Source: Megaleporinus macrocephalus (taxonomy: Eukaryota > Chordata > Actinopteri > Characiformes > Anostomidae). From it: 64,000 nucleotides of DNA. Positions within the stretch are counted from its first letter, which is position 1. The number at the start of each line of letters is the position of its first letter. The stretch spans positions 31,119,075-31,183,074 of the forward strand of contig CM038728.1 of the NCBI GenBank assembly GCA_021613375.1. The letters run 5' to 3'. The translations under genes were made by a program, and so were the position numbers. The notes under the pieces were generated by a model, which was not told the origin of the DNA, ran no database searches, and saw only the letters and a program-made list of their open reading frames with translations. This document shows positions 12,501 to 24,119 of this stretch, piece after piece.

Positions 12501-15500
12501 CTGAAACATGACAATAAGAATCAACATGCAAAGTTTGGATCTGAAGTAAAGATGTTTGCTCACCACAAGACTTAAAACATAGATAGGCTTTAGATTGGAA
12601 CTCCTCTAATGTGATGGAACCAACACTGTTCTAGAGTGTAGAGAGCTGTTAGAGGTGTAAGCAGTGCCACCTTAGCTATCTATGTGAATGTTCACGCTTT
12701 ACTGTGAACATCTGACATCGATGAAACAATGATGACAATGAAACACCTTCAAAATGAAAGTGTTTTTAGTTTATAGACCGTCTAAACAACTTCTCTAAAC
12801 GTCTCTAACCTGAACCTTGTTTTTAAGGTCAATATTGTTGTGACTATTTCTTACACACTATGGCGTCTGTTAAAAGCTTGTTCATACAGATGGGCACACT
12901 GAATGCTACAGAGCTTACGAGAAGTTCATGGTTCAGTAAAGCCTGTCATTTATGGCAGGAAATTGCCCGAGTCCAGGAGATAACGACTTGGCCAGACGTA
13001 TCACATGGGCCCTCACCACTCCACGACCCACTACACTCACAGTGCTCAGTCTCACAGTCAGAGCAGACCCTCACCACTCCACAACCCACTACACTCACAG
13101 TGCTCAGTCTCACAGTCAGAGCAGACCCTCACCACTCCATGACCCACTACACACACAGTGCTCAGTCTCACAGTCAGAGCAGACCCTCACCACTCCACGA
13201 CCCACTACACTCACAGTGCTCAGTCTCACAGTCAGAGCAGACCCTCACCACTCCACCACCCACTACACTCACAGTGCTCAGTCTCACAGTCAGAGCAGAC
13301 CCTCACCACTCCACGACCCCCAACACTCACAGTGCTCAGTCTCAGTCAGAGCAGACCCTCACCACTCCACGACCCACTACACTCACAGTGCTCAGTCTCA
13401 CAGTCAGAGCAGACCCTCACCACTCCACGACCCACTACACTCACAGTGCTCAGTCTCACAGTCAGAGCAGACCCTCACCACTCCACGACCCAATACACTC
13501 ACAGTGCTCAGTCTCACAGTCAGAGCAGACCCTCACCACTCCACCACCCCCAACACTCACAGTGCTCAGTCTCACAGTCAGAGCAGACCCTCACCACTCC
13601 ACGACCTACCACACTCACAGTGCTCAGTCTCACAGTCAGAGCAGACCCTCACCACTCCACGACCTACCACACTCACAGTGCTCAGTCTCACAGTCAGAGC
13701 AGACCCTCACCACTCCACCACCCCCAACACTCACAGAGCTCAGTCTCACAGTCAGAGCAGACCCTCACCACTCCACCACCCACTACACTCACAGAGCTCA
13801 GTCTCACAGTCAGAGCAGACCCTCACCACTCCACCACCCACTACACTCACAGTGCTCAGTCTCACAGTCAGAGCAGACCCTCACCACTCCACCACCCACT
13901 ACACTCACAGTGCTCAGTCTCACAGTCAGAGCAGACCCCCACCACTCCACCACCCACTACACTCACAGTGCTCAGTCTCACAGTCAGAGCAGACCCTCAC
14001 CACTCCACGACCCCCAACACTCACAGTGCTCAGTCTCACAGTCAGAGCAGACCCTCACCACTCCACGACCCCCAACACTCACAGTGCTCAGTCTCACAGT
14101 CAGAGCAGACCCTCACCACTCCACCACCCACTACACTCACAGTGCTCAGTCTCACAGTCAGAGCAGACCCTCACCACTCCACCACCCACTACACTCACAG
14201 TGCTCAGTCTCACAGTCAGAGCAGACCCTCACCACTCCACAACCCACTACACTCACAGTGCTCAGTCTCACAGTCAGAGCAGACCCTCACCACTCCACCA
14301 CCCACTACACTCACAGTGCTCAGTCTCACAGTCAGAGCAGACCCCCAACACTCCACGACCCCCAACACTCACAGTGCTCAGTCTCACAGTCAGAGCAGAC
14401 CCTCACCACTCCACCACCCACTACACTCACAGTGCTCAGTCTCACAGTCAGAGCAGACCCTCACCACTCCACCACCCACTACACTCACAGTGCTCAGTCT
14501 CACAGTCAGAGCAGACCCTCACCACTCCACCACCCACTACACTCACAGTGCTCAGTCTCACAGTCAGAGCAGACCCTCACCACTCCACCACCCACTACAC
14601 TCACAGAGCTCAGTCTCACAGTCAGAGCAGACCCTCACCACTCCACCACCCACTACACTCACAGTGCTCAGTCTCACAGTCAGAGCAGACCCTCACCACT
14701 CCACGACCCCCTACACTCAAGGAAGTGAGTATGCTTTCAGTTTACTTTTTATGTACTTCTCAGTGATATTCTAAACACAGTTATACTTAAGTAAGCTTGG
14801 GTTATACTGACAAGTATAGTAGTATATTTGGCCTTTACTTGTACTTAATCTTTTGATTGAGAGAGTAGAAGTAAGTATTCTTGCTCTGCACAAAAACACA
14901 TTCAGTACAACATTTATTTAAAATTTGATTTAGTGTTAGATAAAGACTTATAAAAATATAAATATGTTTCTTAATCTGAGTGTATCTTGTTTATTTTATG
15001 TGTGTCCACTGGTGAGTAAGTAAACGTTGTTAAAATCTATTTTAAGTAGTAAAAAACCCTTAAACCTAGTCATATACTTTAAAGTACAACAATAATATAA
15101 GCAGTAAATTATAAGTATTATGTTAAGTTCACTTAAAGAAAACTTACAAGCTAGTAAACTAACAGTAAACCCCTTAAGTTTACTTTTAGTGTAGTTGCAG
15201 AACAAAAGATGTAAACTAGTTTATACTTGGTTTACTACTCTTACACTTAAAATGTACTGAAAAGTATACTTTTAAAAACTAGAAAGTGGGCCAATTTAGT
15301 CCAAAAAAGTATTAAAATAGTACATATACAAGTGTACTACTAGTACAATGACATTAGTATAGTAACTGCATAAAGTATACTAAATAAAATGAACTTTAAG
15401 TATACTTATTTTCTGTAAGCGATAGCAATACAGCATGTGTGACTCTCTCATGTGTTGTAATTGTAACTGTAATTGACTAAAAATACAGAATTAATTAATT

Positions 15501-16997
15501 AGTCAGAGTGGAAAGAGTTAATTAACAAAGCTGACAGAACTGCTGAGAATGCTGGGAAGATTTTTGAAGCAGAGGACTGCTTAATCTGTGGAACTGTTCC
15601 AAATGAATTGATCTTAACTAGATTCACACCAGTAACTAAAGAATTCCGCAAGAAATAGCGAGTGCTCTTAGACTGAGTGTGATAAATATGCAAAGCAAAA
15701 GGAAACCACAATCTTCTCAGCTAACCTCTATATGGGTCAAACTGTGCTCAGGTTTTTCTACTATTTTTACTATTTTTTACTATTTACAAAAAATTATATA
15801 TAAAATATTAATATTAAATATTACATTTAAATAGTATTTTTACTCAGAACTGCATAAAAATGTCTTTTTTTCTCTTTTCTTTTATTTGTTTGTTTATTTA
15901 GTTGTTTATTTATTTATTTATATTATTATTATCGTTTATTTATTTTTATCTTCTTATTTATTTTTTCTCTCTCTCCTCTTTTTCCTCTCCTTTATTGCCT
16001 GTCAGGCCTGGCTAAATAAATACATTAATTAAATAAAAATACAAATATCAACAAGAATAGGCTATGGAAACCTATAGAGCTGCAAATATGTTTGGTACAT
16101 CAGTGCACTCGGATTACCATTTCGATTGCGAAAATGGCCAGACATGACAGGTTAAAAAATAAAATAAAATAAAATAAAATAAAATAAAATAAAATAAAAT
16201 AAAATAAAATAAAATAATAAATTACGGCGCTCTCTGTAGATTTTATGCCTCATAACAAAACTGAAATAGATATAAAGCACTACTTATGGAAAAGACTACA
16301 TTGAGCATTTTCACCCACTCAGATAACATTTATTAAGTTAGTAATACCAATGTGGATGCCATGTTTTATTATTATTATTCAATAATTTTCCAACAGTATT
16401 TAATTTACTTCTTTTATTATTAAATTATTATTATTATTATTATTATTATTTTACAGCACATATGAGCTGAAATGACACAAATAAAACACAATGTAGAAGA
16501 AAATCTTCATACCTGCAGTTTCCAACGCTGCTTCTTCAGGATCAGGTTGCTTGTGGTTCAGCCATGGTGATGATTCTGCACTGCTGGTCAAAGTCTGGCA
16601 TTAAATATAAGATTTTTAATGTTTACTTTGCTCATGTTTTTGGAACATTACATAACATTTTTACTAATAAAACTTCACATTTAGCAACTATTACAACAGT
16701 ACGTTTTGATTTATTCATGCTATAAGATTTCACTTGTGGAAAGTCATACTAACCTACTACAAACTCTAATGCAACATTGTTTTCTTAAACTTTATACACA
16801 ATTTTGATTTATGCTGTAGAACCCAAACCCTAGTATTTAACCTGAAGTAAGTCATCTATCCATGTAAGAACCTTCAATATGTGCTAAATAGTTTTTAGTA
16901 ATTAGTCTCCAGATCCCAGTTCACAAACCCAAACCCAGTTTATGTCTATGTGTATACTTACACGGAGCAAAACCAGAAGGAGAATAAAGATCATCAT
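6539..16997 (-). CDS. cdh26: Cadherin-26-like gene, copy A (12 exons, 599 codons)
   Basis: Calcium-dependent adhesion ectodomain of the CDH26 type. Exons in gene order: 16997-16962, 16594-16513, 12150-12059, 11970-11815, 11722-11584, 11492-11320, 8995-8867, 8695-8510, 8408-8164, 7289-7147, 7070-6864, 6750-6539. All have AG/GT borders, phases agree and the total is 1800 nt including the stop. Exon 1 starts [12 protein letters not shown], a short hydrophobic signal. Exon 2 is a 27-residue acidic pro-segment. Exon 3 has RRRR then AAWVIPP and GPFPK, exons 3-5 form EC1, and EC2-EC5 follow. Linker motifs seen are DMNDNKP, DSNNHAP, DGNDAP and DVNDNAP. The [11 protein letters not shown] motif in exon 8 is typical of CDH26. 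The frame ends after EC5 with no membrane segment, and an AATAAA follows at 6515-6510. Oddities are the A-A before the Trp, Asn in the EC2-3 linker, and a 4-residue loss in exon 11 relative to B-D. Exon borders are read by eye; the family call is firm, orthology is less so. Confidence 0.86.
7330..7640. mobile_element. MITE-like repeat in intron 9 of copy A
   Basis: Repeated GGTTCTTT/AAAGAAC blocks in both orientations, a pattern of fish palindromic MITEs. Not present in the short equivalent introns of copies B-D. Confidence 0.4.
7650..8130 (-). mobile_element. Decayed Tc1/mariner-like remnant in intron 9 of copy A
   Basis: The antisense of a Tc1-like element is recognisable by strings such as TTTTGATTGGGTTGCC, GGGCATTGTCCTGG and GGCACAGTGTTCCTGGG. 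No open transposase frame remains. Confidence 0.45.
9030..11250. other. Intron 6 of copy A with hAT remnants
   Basis: A 2.3-kb intron, much longer than in B-D. 9955-10205 has GATCGGCCGAT motifs of a hAT MITE that recurs at 62370-62580. 10940-11040 is the inverted counterpart of 62205-62300 (GGTCCGGACCC, AGTGACCTCTGC). The remainder shows no gene. Confidence 0.55.
9955..10205. mobile_element. hAT-type MITE
   Basis: Contains CAGCACGATCGGCCGATAGG and, near its end, CGATCGATCC, plus a core (ACATGTAGTTATTAGCGCAA) shared with 62370-62580. Non-autonomous. Confidence 0.55.
12860..13010 (+). mobile_element. Truncated LTR-like fragment beside the 58-bp array
   Basis: Aligns with the start of the putative LTR at 18240-18450 (AAAAGCTTGTT..ACAGATGG, CAGAGCTTRCGRGAAG, TTGGCCAGACGTATCAC). 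It ends exactly where the 58-bp minisatellite starts. Confidence 0.5.
13012..14717. repeat. 58-bp minisatellite in intron 2 of copy A (about 29 copies)
   Basis: Unit of 58 bp containing CAGTGCTCAGTCTCACAGTC and AGAGCAGACCCTCACCACTCC, with an NC-rich variable part (CGACCCACTACA, CACCCACTACA, CGACCCCCAACA). 58 is 3n+1 and the unit has no stop in any plus frame, so three overlapping 540-620-codon frames result. These are not genes. Confidence 0.95.
14760..15425. mobile_element. AT-rich interspersed repeat rich in AGTATAC/TATACTT
   Basis: Dense, both-orientation TATACTT and AGTATAC motifs with AAGTATACTTATTTTCTG at the right end suggest a MITE. No transposase frame and no defined terminal repeats could be read. 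Confidence 0.35.
15426..16510. other. Rest of intron 2 of copy A
   Basis: AT-rich with a (AAAAT)n pentanucleotide tract at 16157-16217 and (ATT)n tracts at 16365 and 16430. No gene seen. Confidence 0.6.
16157..16217. repeat. (AAAAT)n microsatellite
   Basis: About twelve uninterrupted AAAAT units. Confidence 0.95.
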
Positions 16998-16999
16998 AA

Positions 17000-17560
17000 A
17001 GTTTGTACAGACTCAACTCTGATGAACAGGTAGGGTTTAATCAGGAGGCTGTTTGAAGCTCTGGGCTGTACGGTTTGGTCTTATAGCTGAAAGTTTTTTT
17101 CTGATACCACATTTTTCAACCACAGCTGGTCTGCAGAGCTCGAACGCTGTCTGTGAGAAGACCAGCAGTTTCACAAACCCAGCACAACCACAAAACCTGT
17201 GTACAGCAAATTTTCTTGCAGTATTTTGAAAATGTTCTGATGGTGATAGATTGCAGGTTTCATTGGGCCATAAATAAGTTTCTCTTAAGATAGACATTCA
17301 GACAAAATCAGCCAGAGGAAGAAAGTTCTACATAGATCAACACAGTAAAACATTTAGATGCCTAACAATCGAGATACAGCAGTACAGTTAAAGGTGCCAT
17401 AGACTGTAAACCTGTATGTACAGTGTTCTATAGTGTAATATTGAGAGTTCAGTACTCAGAACTGTACATACCCTGAACCTCAAACTCTGTTCTTCAAATA
17501 CAAACCCTGCTTTTACAGAAGAGGGAGGATAAAACAGGACGAGCTGTTACACAGTGTTAA
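17000..17560. other. Upstream region of copy A
   Basis: Should contain the copy A promoter. No TATA box or CpG-rich stretch is evident and it does not match the 5' flanks of B and C. No gene seen. Confidence 0.4.
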
Positions 17561-17564
17561 AAAA

Positions 17565-18062
17565 CAGCCAGGACAGCAGGTAAGCCATCAACAGCCACAC
17601 TGTGTCCACTCACTGTCCACTCTATTAGACACTCCTACTACTTGCTGGTCCACCTTGTAGATGTAAAGTCAGAGACAGTAACTCATCTGCTGCTGCACAG
17701 TTTGTGTTCCTCTAGTTCTTCATCAGTGGACACAGGACGCCGCCCACAGGACACTGCTGTCTGGATAGTTTTGGTTGGTGGACGATTCTCAGCAGCAGCA
17801 CTGCTGTGTCTGATCCACTCACACCAGCACAGCACACACTAACACACCACCACCATGTCAGGGTCACTGCAGTGCTGAGAATGATCCATCTCCCTAGTAG
17901 TACCTGCTCTGTGGTGGTCCTGTGGGGGTCCTGATCATTAAAGAACAGAGTAATAAAGTATACAGAGAATCAGATGAACTACAGTCTGTAAATTTAGCTC
18001 ATATGGTCAGTGGAGCTGATACAGTAGATACAAGGAGGAGGTATTCATGTTATGGCTGATGG
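17565..18062. mobile_element. Near-complete teleost MITE
   Basis: Begins around CCAGGACAGC, includes ATTAGACACTCCTACTACTT and CCACCACCATGTCAGGGTCA, and ends GGAGGAGGTATTCATGTTATGGCTGAT. A matching right end occurs at 22207-22350 and a left fragment at 1-118. Non-coding. Confidence 0.6.
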
Positions 18063-18239
18063 TTGTACATGTTCACCAGTCAGCTCACCAACACTATGGC
18101 TGCTCTTGTTACTGCTGCTCCAGAGGCTCTTTCTATTCGTGATGTCACTTAAAGCCAAATTACGTTCTTTACAGCAATGTTCAACATCAGTACCAGACCT
18201 TAATAATGTAGACTGCAAAAAAACAACAACATCTGTCTC

Positions 18240-18597
18240 AAAAGCTTGTTGAGACAGATGGCACACAGAACACGGCAGAGCTTGCGGGAAGGTCAGGGCT
18301 TTTGTGACCCCCTTGCCATATAGGGTTTCATATATCTGTCTTGGAAGACCCTGCGATTTATCCTAGGAACTTCTATTCGAGAACCACTGTTCACCCAGAG
18401 AATTACAACTGGCCAGGTGTACCACAAGGGCCAGAAGGAGCAGGAAGGTGGGCCTATAAAAGACAATGCAGTCTGAGACACCATTGAGACCACGGTTTGA
18501 GAGCTCAGAGAAAACGTCTGTACTGCGGTCCTAAGAATAAAATCTTATACTCTAAACTGGCCTCCATCGTCATTCTGATAGCAAGTTACGACACCGT
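18240..18597 (+). mobile_element. Putative solo LTR
   Basis: GGGCCTATAAAAGAC (TATA box) near 18450 is followed by AAGAATAAAATC (polyadenylation signal) near 18530 and a short 3' segment ending GTTACGAC, the layout of an LTR. No internal retroelement genes adjoin. A truncated relative is at 12860-13010. Confidence 0.5.
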
Positions 18598-19365
18598 GAA
18601 GATTTGATTGAGTATTAGTGAGGTCAGGTACTGATGTTGAACATTGCTGTGAGGATTTGATTAAGTATTAGTGAGATCAGGTACTGATGTTGAACATTGC
18701 TGTGAAGATTTGATTGAATATTAGTTAGGTCAGGTACTGATGGTGAACATTGCTGTGAGGATTTGATTAAGTATTATTGAGGTCAGGTACTGATGTTGAA
18801 CATTGCTGTGAGGATTTGATTAAGTATTAGTGAGATCAGGTACTGATGTTAAACATTGCTGTGAAGATTTGATTAAATATTAGTTAGGTCAGGTACTGAT
18901 GGTGAACATTGCTGTGAGGATTTGATTAAGTATTATTGAGGTCAGGTACTGATGTTGAACATTGCTGTGAGGATTTGATTAAGTATTATTGAGGTCAGGT
19001 ACTGATATTGAACATTGCTGTGAGGATTTGATTAAGTATTAGTGAGATCAGGTACTGATGTTGAACATTGTTGTGAAGATTTGATTGAATATTAGTTAGG
19101 TCAGGTACTGATGGTGAACATTGCTGTGAGGATTTGATTAAGTATTATTGAGGTCAGGTACTGATGTTGAACATTGCTGTGAGGATTTGATTAAGTATTA
19201 TTGAGGTCAGGTACTGATTGAAAATTGCTGTGAGGATTTGATTATTAGTGAGGTCAGGTACTGATGTTGAACAATGCTGTAAGGATTTGATTGAGCATTA
19301 GTGAGGTCAGGTACTGATGTTGAACAATGCTGTAAGGACTTGATTGAGCATTATGAGTCTGGATC
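18598..19365. repeat. 53-bp minisatellite, unit B (about 14 copies)
   Basis: Same family as 120-705, with GATTTGATTAAGTATTA-type variants and an internal two- to three-unit periodicity (alternating TTAGTGAGATC, TTAGTTAGGTC, TTATTGAGGTC). Confidence 0.9.
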
Positions 19366-20470
19366 ACTTTACCTCCTCCTAAAGGTACTGGATGGAGCTC
19401 CATCGTTCCAGAGAACTCAGCTGTACAGTCTGCTGCTGGGGGGTCTCATATCTCTCTAGTGGTCTTAGGCTGATTCTAGTGATCAGTGCTTTTCTGGGGA
19501 CTTGCAGTGCATCTGTACTTGCTTTGGTGAAACTAAACCTGATAACTGGCGCCACCTACTGACTCTAAACTTATCCAGCACCACAGACTCCACACCACAG
19601 CAGAGGAAAAACACTGTAACAATCGGAAACATACAGGATATGATAAAAACTTAAATCCATAAAAACAGAATCAGTTTCCTACATAATCTTTAATGTCTGA
19701 GTGTAAATAGAAGAACTGCTTTCTGAGTCTGTGGAGAGACTGTTATATGAACACTGTACAGCTTCTAATGTAGCTCTTATTCATAGACTACATCTAAACA
19801 TCTAATCACATCATATATGACTGAATGTATTATTTCTGGAAAGAGAAGATTTTTCTGTATTTATACTGAAAATAGAAATTATGCCGATGAGGAACCACAG
19901 TCAGAACTTAAAGGGTCCATATTTGTCTTTGTTTACCTTCTCTCATGTTTTTTTTTTTTAAACTTTCTGACACTAACTTCTATAGAAGACACTCACACTT
20001 GTACCCCATCTGCCTTGCCAGCCCCCTTGTTACATGATGCTGGCTCACCAGGTGGACCAGACTCCAGGAAGTATATGAAGTACACTGAGGAGTCACATCA
20101 TAATTAATATCCAGAGTTACCGCCGTGTGCAACACATACAGCAGCTAGACGGACTGGGAGACTCAGTAATCTCCTGGTAGGTGGTCACAGGTATCTGGAG
20201 TCATGCTGACTGCAGTGCATCCCACAGCTGCTAGAGGAAGCGTGGGGGAAGATCCATAGAGCCAACACCACCATCCAGGTGGTCCCACAGAAGCTCAGTT
20301 GGGTTCAAATCAAGGAATTAGGGGTCCATTGTAATACTTGGATGTCTTGGTCAGCTCTTTCAACCAATGTGGGACATTTCTAGTCGTGTGACGTGTCTCA
20401 TTGTCTTGCTGGATAATCCCATCCACCCCAGAGAAGACCATCAGGATGTATGGTGTATGTGACCTGCAAG
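19365..20470. repeat. Duplicated flank A/B, right copy
   Basis: Partner of 705-1740. Contains a fuller version of the decayed DNA-transposon-like part (20130-20470). No gene is supported. Confidence 0.6.
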
Positions 20471-21190
20471 GATGGATTCAGACCCAGATCGGTTAAGAGT
20501 GTCTTCCACATGGACGAGTGGGTCCAGAGAGTGTGCCAGCCTGTTGGTACAGTACAGAGCACAGGGAGGCGCCAGACCTCACAATGCCACCCAGCTGTGT
20601 GGGTGCAGAAACAGGAAGACTGCTCTGACACAGCTGTCCCCTCTTCCTGTTTCTGTACGGGTTCCTTATGATGTTTCCTCGTTTCTTAAAAGTGTGAAGC
20701 TTGACGGTCTAATAAAAGACAGAATCGAATTCCACAGTTCTGAAGCAGGAGAACTGAAAGAGGTCTGTATTTCAGGTGAGGTGTTTGCAGAACGCCAGTA
20801 TCTGCAGGTGTAAGACCACCAGCTGGAACATAAACAGAGCTCAGGAGCTTTATGGTATATAGAAATCAGGAGCTTTATGGTATATAGAGCTCAGGAGTTT
20901 TATGGTATATAGAAATCAGGAGCTTTATGGTATTGGAGAGTATATAAACCAGCAGCGGGATCCATCTATCCTAAAAGATCCAGGCGGTCAGTGAAAGTTC
21001 TAAGTGGGGTGATGTGAGCTCTGTTTTATCTTTCTTCAAATCTGTGCTGCTGTGTTCTGTATGAGTGGACTGAATGGACTGCTTCCTGTAGAGAGAGGGC
21101 CGTTACAGTGATCAACACTTCTTATAACAAATGCATGAACAAGTGTCTCTGCGTCGCTCTGAGATAGAAAAGAAAACTTGTTCTTCTGCT
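20471..21190. other. Unclassified repeat-derived stretch
   Basis: A 113-codon plus-strand frame (20472-20813) has no recognisable domain. 20830-20940 has about four imperfect copies of a 25-30-bp motif with GGAGCTTTATGGTATATAG. Probably repeat debris. Confidence 0.35.
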
Positions 21191-21194
21191 GAAC

Positions 21195-22200
21195 AAGTTC
21201 TTCTGAAAATATTGGAGAGAATTCCTGTTAGAAATCACATGTACATAAATATTCACAGCCACACTCAAAATAGAGTTCAGGCGCTCCTGTTCCCACTGAC
21301 CATCCTTCAGTTGTTTCCACAACTTGATTGGAGTCCACCTTTCGGTAAGTCCAGTTGATTGGACACGATTTGGAAAGGCTCTACTTGTCAGAGCACAAAC
21401 CAAGCTGACCTCCGAGACAGGACTGTATGGAGGCACAGATCTGGGGAAGGGTCCACAAACATTTCTACAGCATTGAAGGTCCTAATAAGCAAAGTGGCCT
21501 CCATTATCTGTAAACGGAAGACGTTTGGAACCACCAGGACTATTCCCAGAGCTGGCTGCCCAGCCAATCTGAGTGATCAGGGTAGAAGGGCCTTAGTCAG
21601 GGAGCTGACCAAGAACCCAAGGGTCACTCTGACAGAGCTTCAGTGTTGCTCTGTGGAGAGAGAAGAACCTTCCAGAAGGACAACCATTTCTGCAGCACTC
21701 CACCAATTAGGCCTGTATGGTAGAGTGGTCAGACGGAAGCCACTCCTCAGTAAAAGGCACAAGACAGCCCACTTGGAGTTCGTCAAAAGGCACCTGAAGG
21801 ACTAAATTCTCTGGTCTGATGAAACAAAGATTGAACTCTTTGGACTGAATGGCAAGCATGATGTCTGCAGGAAACCAGACGAGGCTCATCACCTGGCCAA
21901 TACTATGCCTAGAGTGAAGCATGGTGGTGGCAGCATCATGCTGTGGGGTTGTTTTCCGGCAGCAGGAACTGGGAGACTAGTCAGGGTCGAGGGAAAGATG
22001 AATGCAGCAGTGTACAGAGACATCCTTGAAGAAAACCTGCTCCAGAGCACTCTGGACCTCAGGCTGGGGCGAAGGTTAATTTTCCAACAGGACAATGACC
22101 CTAAACACACAGCCGAGATAACAAAGAAGTGGCTTCGGGACAACTCTGTGAATGTTCTTGAGTTGCCCAGCCAGAGCCCAGACAAAAATTTCCATCAGAC
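21195..22200 (+). mobile_element. Tc1/mariner transposon, transposase broken
   Basis: DNA transposase of the Tc1 type. The N-terminal helix-turn-helix part reads from 21359 to 21805, where a stop (…RHLKD then TAA) interrupts it. The frame then continues through the catalytic region with I-L-W-S-D-E-T-K and GSIMLWGCF, and a second D motif ([11 protein letters not shown]). The right terminal repeat is missing; the element is abutted by a MITE end at 22207. Inactive. Confidence 0.85.
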
Positions 22201-22204
22201 CAGA

Positions 22205-22350
22205 GTGACCTGACCCATTCAGTGTACACAGAGAATCAGATGAACTACAGTCCATAAGTGTAGCTCCTATATGGTCAGTGGAGCTGATAAACTGGACAAT
22301 GTGTGTAAATATAAGGAGGAGGTTTTAATGTTATGGCTGATCGGTGTAAG
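22205..22350. mobile_element. Right end of the teleost MITE family
   Basis: Matches the right end of 17565-18062 and retains the terminal TTTTAATGTTATGGCTGATC. Confidence 0.6.
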
Positions 22351-24119
22351 AGGAGCTGGTGAGATGTATAGGCTAGAAGAGCACTGCATTAAGAAATGAT
22401 GAATGAAACAATGAAGCAAATAAACATTCAAAACAGGTTTACAAAAATTACTGAAGTTTACTACAGAGCATTTCTTTGCATCAGAAACGTTGGTGTCTTT
22501 TCCATCGTCGAGCAAAAAGGGCTGTGGTGGGCTGTTCCAGTTTCTTTTTCCATAGTTTTGCAAATAACTTAGAATGGAGAGTGAAGACAAAAACAGACTG
22601 CTAACAGGCTACACACACAGCACACACCACAAAACACTTCAGAACAGCTTTCTTTTAGGCTTTTAGTCTCTTCAACAATATCTACAAGTTTTTGAATATT
22701 AGAATATTAGGTGGTTTGACCTTTATACTTGGCCTTATGATCTCTACTTATGATACAGTGCTCTTTATGTGGCTGTGACACCATCTAACAGTGTGAGGAT
22801 GTGTCTGCTGGGATTAGAGGGTGATAGGGGGGCCTCCAGCCACAGATGCTTACACAGGAAGAGTATCAAATGTATCATGTATTGTACTTATATGTGTAAC
22901 CCAGCTGACTTACATACATGCGTCATAATGAAACAAGAAAACAGCCATAATTAACAAAAACAGGTGAGAACAAAAAATTGTATTGGAGCCCAGGAGAGAC
23001 CTACAGCTGGCTGTGTTCGTGTCTGAAGAAAAACAAGTACCTCCATTAGGGCAACTCTACAGGAAAGAATAAAAACGGCTGTTATTTTCAGTGTAACTCA
23101 ATGAAACCAGAAATTCACCCCCAGAAAATGTATTAATACCCAGTGTTTTCTGGAATACAACATTTGCTGCCGGCTACAACTCGAGATTAATGCTTGTATT
23201 TGTGCAGTGCCTTGATCTTCAATAAAAAAAAACACATAGCCTTTTTTGCCAACCCACAAGGTTCACAAGATGGTTTTATATTTTATATATATATTTAATA
23301 GTTGCTTCGTCTCGCTGGTTTTTATTGTATATACTGGTGATAGCAGAGCACCAGCTAGTCTATCAGAACCTGTACTGAGGTGTTTGGATCTCTTTAGCTA
23401 AGTTAGGTAGGAGAGAGGAACTTGCTAGCTTCAGCTTAGCTAAGAGGCTGCAGCTCCAAACACCACAGAGCAGGTTTAATTTTAGTTTTCTCTTCTACCA
23501 ACGTCATCCACTCGACTTAGTTTTCTCAGAGTTCAGTCATTATTCTCTAAACTCCTGTCAGTAAAGCTTCTGTTAGTCAGAATCAAACCTGCTCTGTGGT
23601 GTGCAGAGCTAGCTCGCTAAGCTAATGCTAAACAGCTGCTCTCCCCTTGTTAACAAGGCACATTTAGATGATGCTGTTAGATTGAAGCTTTGACATTTAT
23701 TTAATGGTGGACTGAAAAAATTGCTGCTTTTATTTATCTGGTGTGAAATCAAACTGGACTAAGAACAGTTAGCTAACTGTGTTGTAAAAACTGCCCAGTT
23801 TATAAGCATTCTGTGTCACACAAGAACTGTTTAACCGACTGTGGAAAAGAGGCTGTAATAAAACATTACTGGCAAGTTGACTTAATGAAGAATTACAATA
23901 CATCAAATATTGTACACTACACTATCCTATATGTTTCACTCCTGCTTATGTTTATTTATACTAATGTTGCTGTTTAGGGAAGAATTGGACCTTATTAGTA
24001 CAACAACACATTAATAATATATTATTAATAGAATATTACCATAATGCAGTGATGATTCTGCTCTATTTCCATTTAGTTTTTTTTTAAGAAAGACACTGTT
24101 TTTTTTAAAGGGCAAGTTT
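22351..24119. repeat. 3' flank shared by copies A and B, right copy
   Basis: Corresponds to 4840-4930 plus 5690-6538. AT-rich, non-coding; no membrane-span or catenin-binding cadherin exon was seen on the minus strand. Confidence 0.55.

Noticed and set aside
13012..14717. CRISPR-like regularly spaced repeats
   Set aside because: Units are contiguous with no unique spacers, and the genome is eukaryotic.
12860..14774. Three overlapping plus-strand frames of 538-622 codons
   Set aside because: The 58-bp unit has no stop in any forward phase, so all three frames are open by chance; they are antisense and intronic to copy A.
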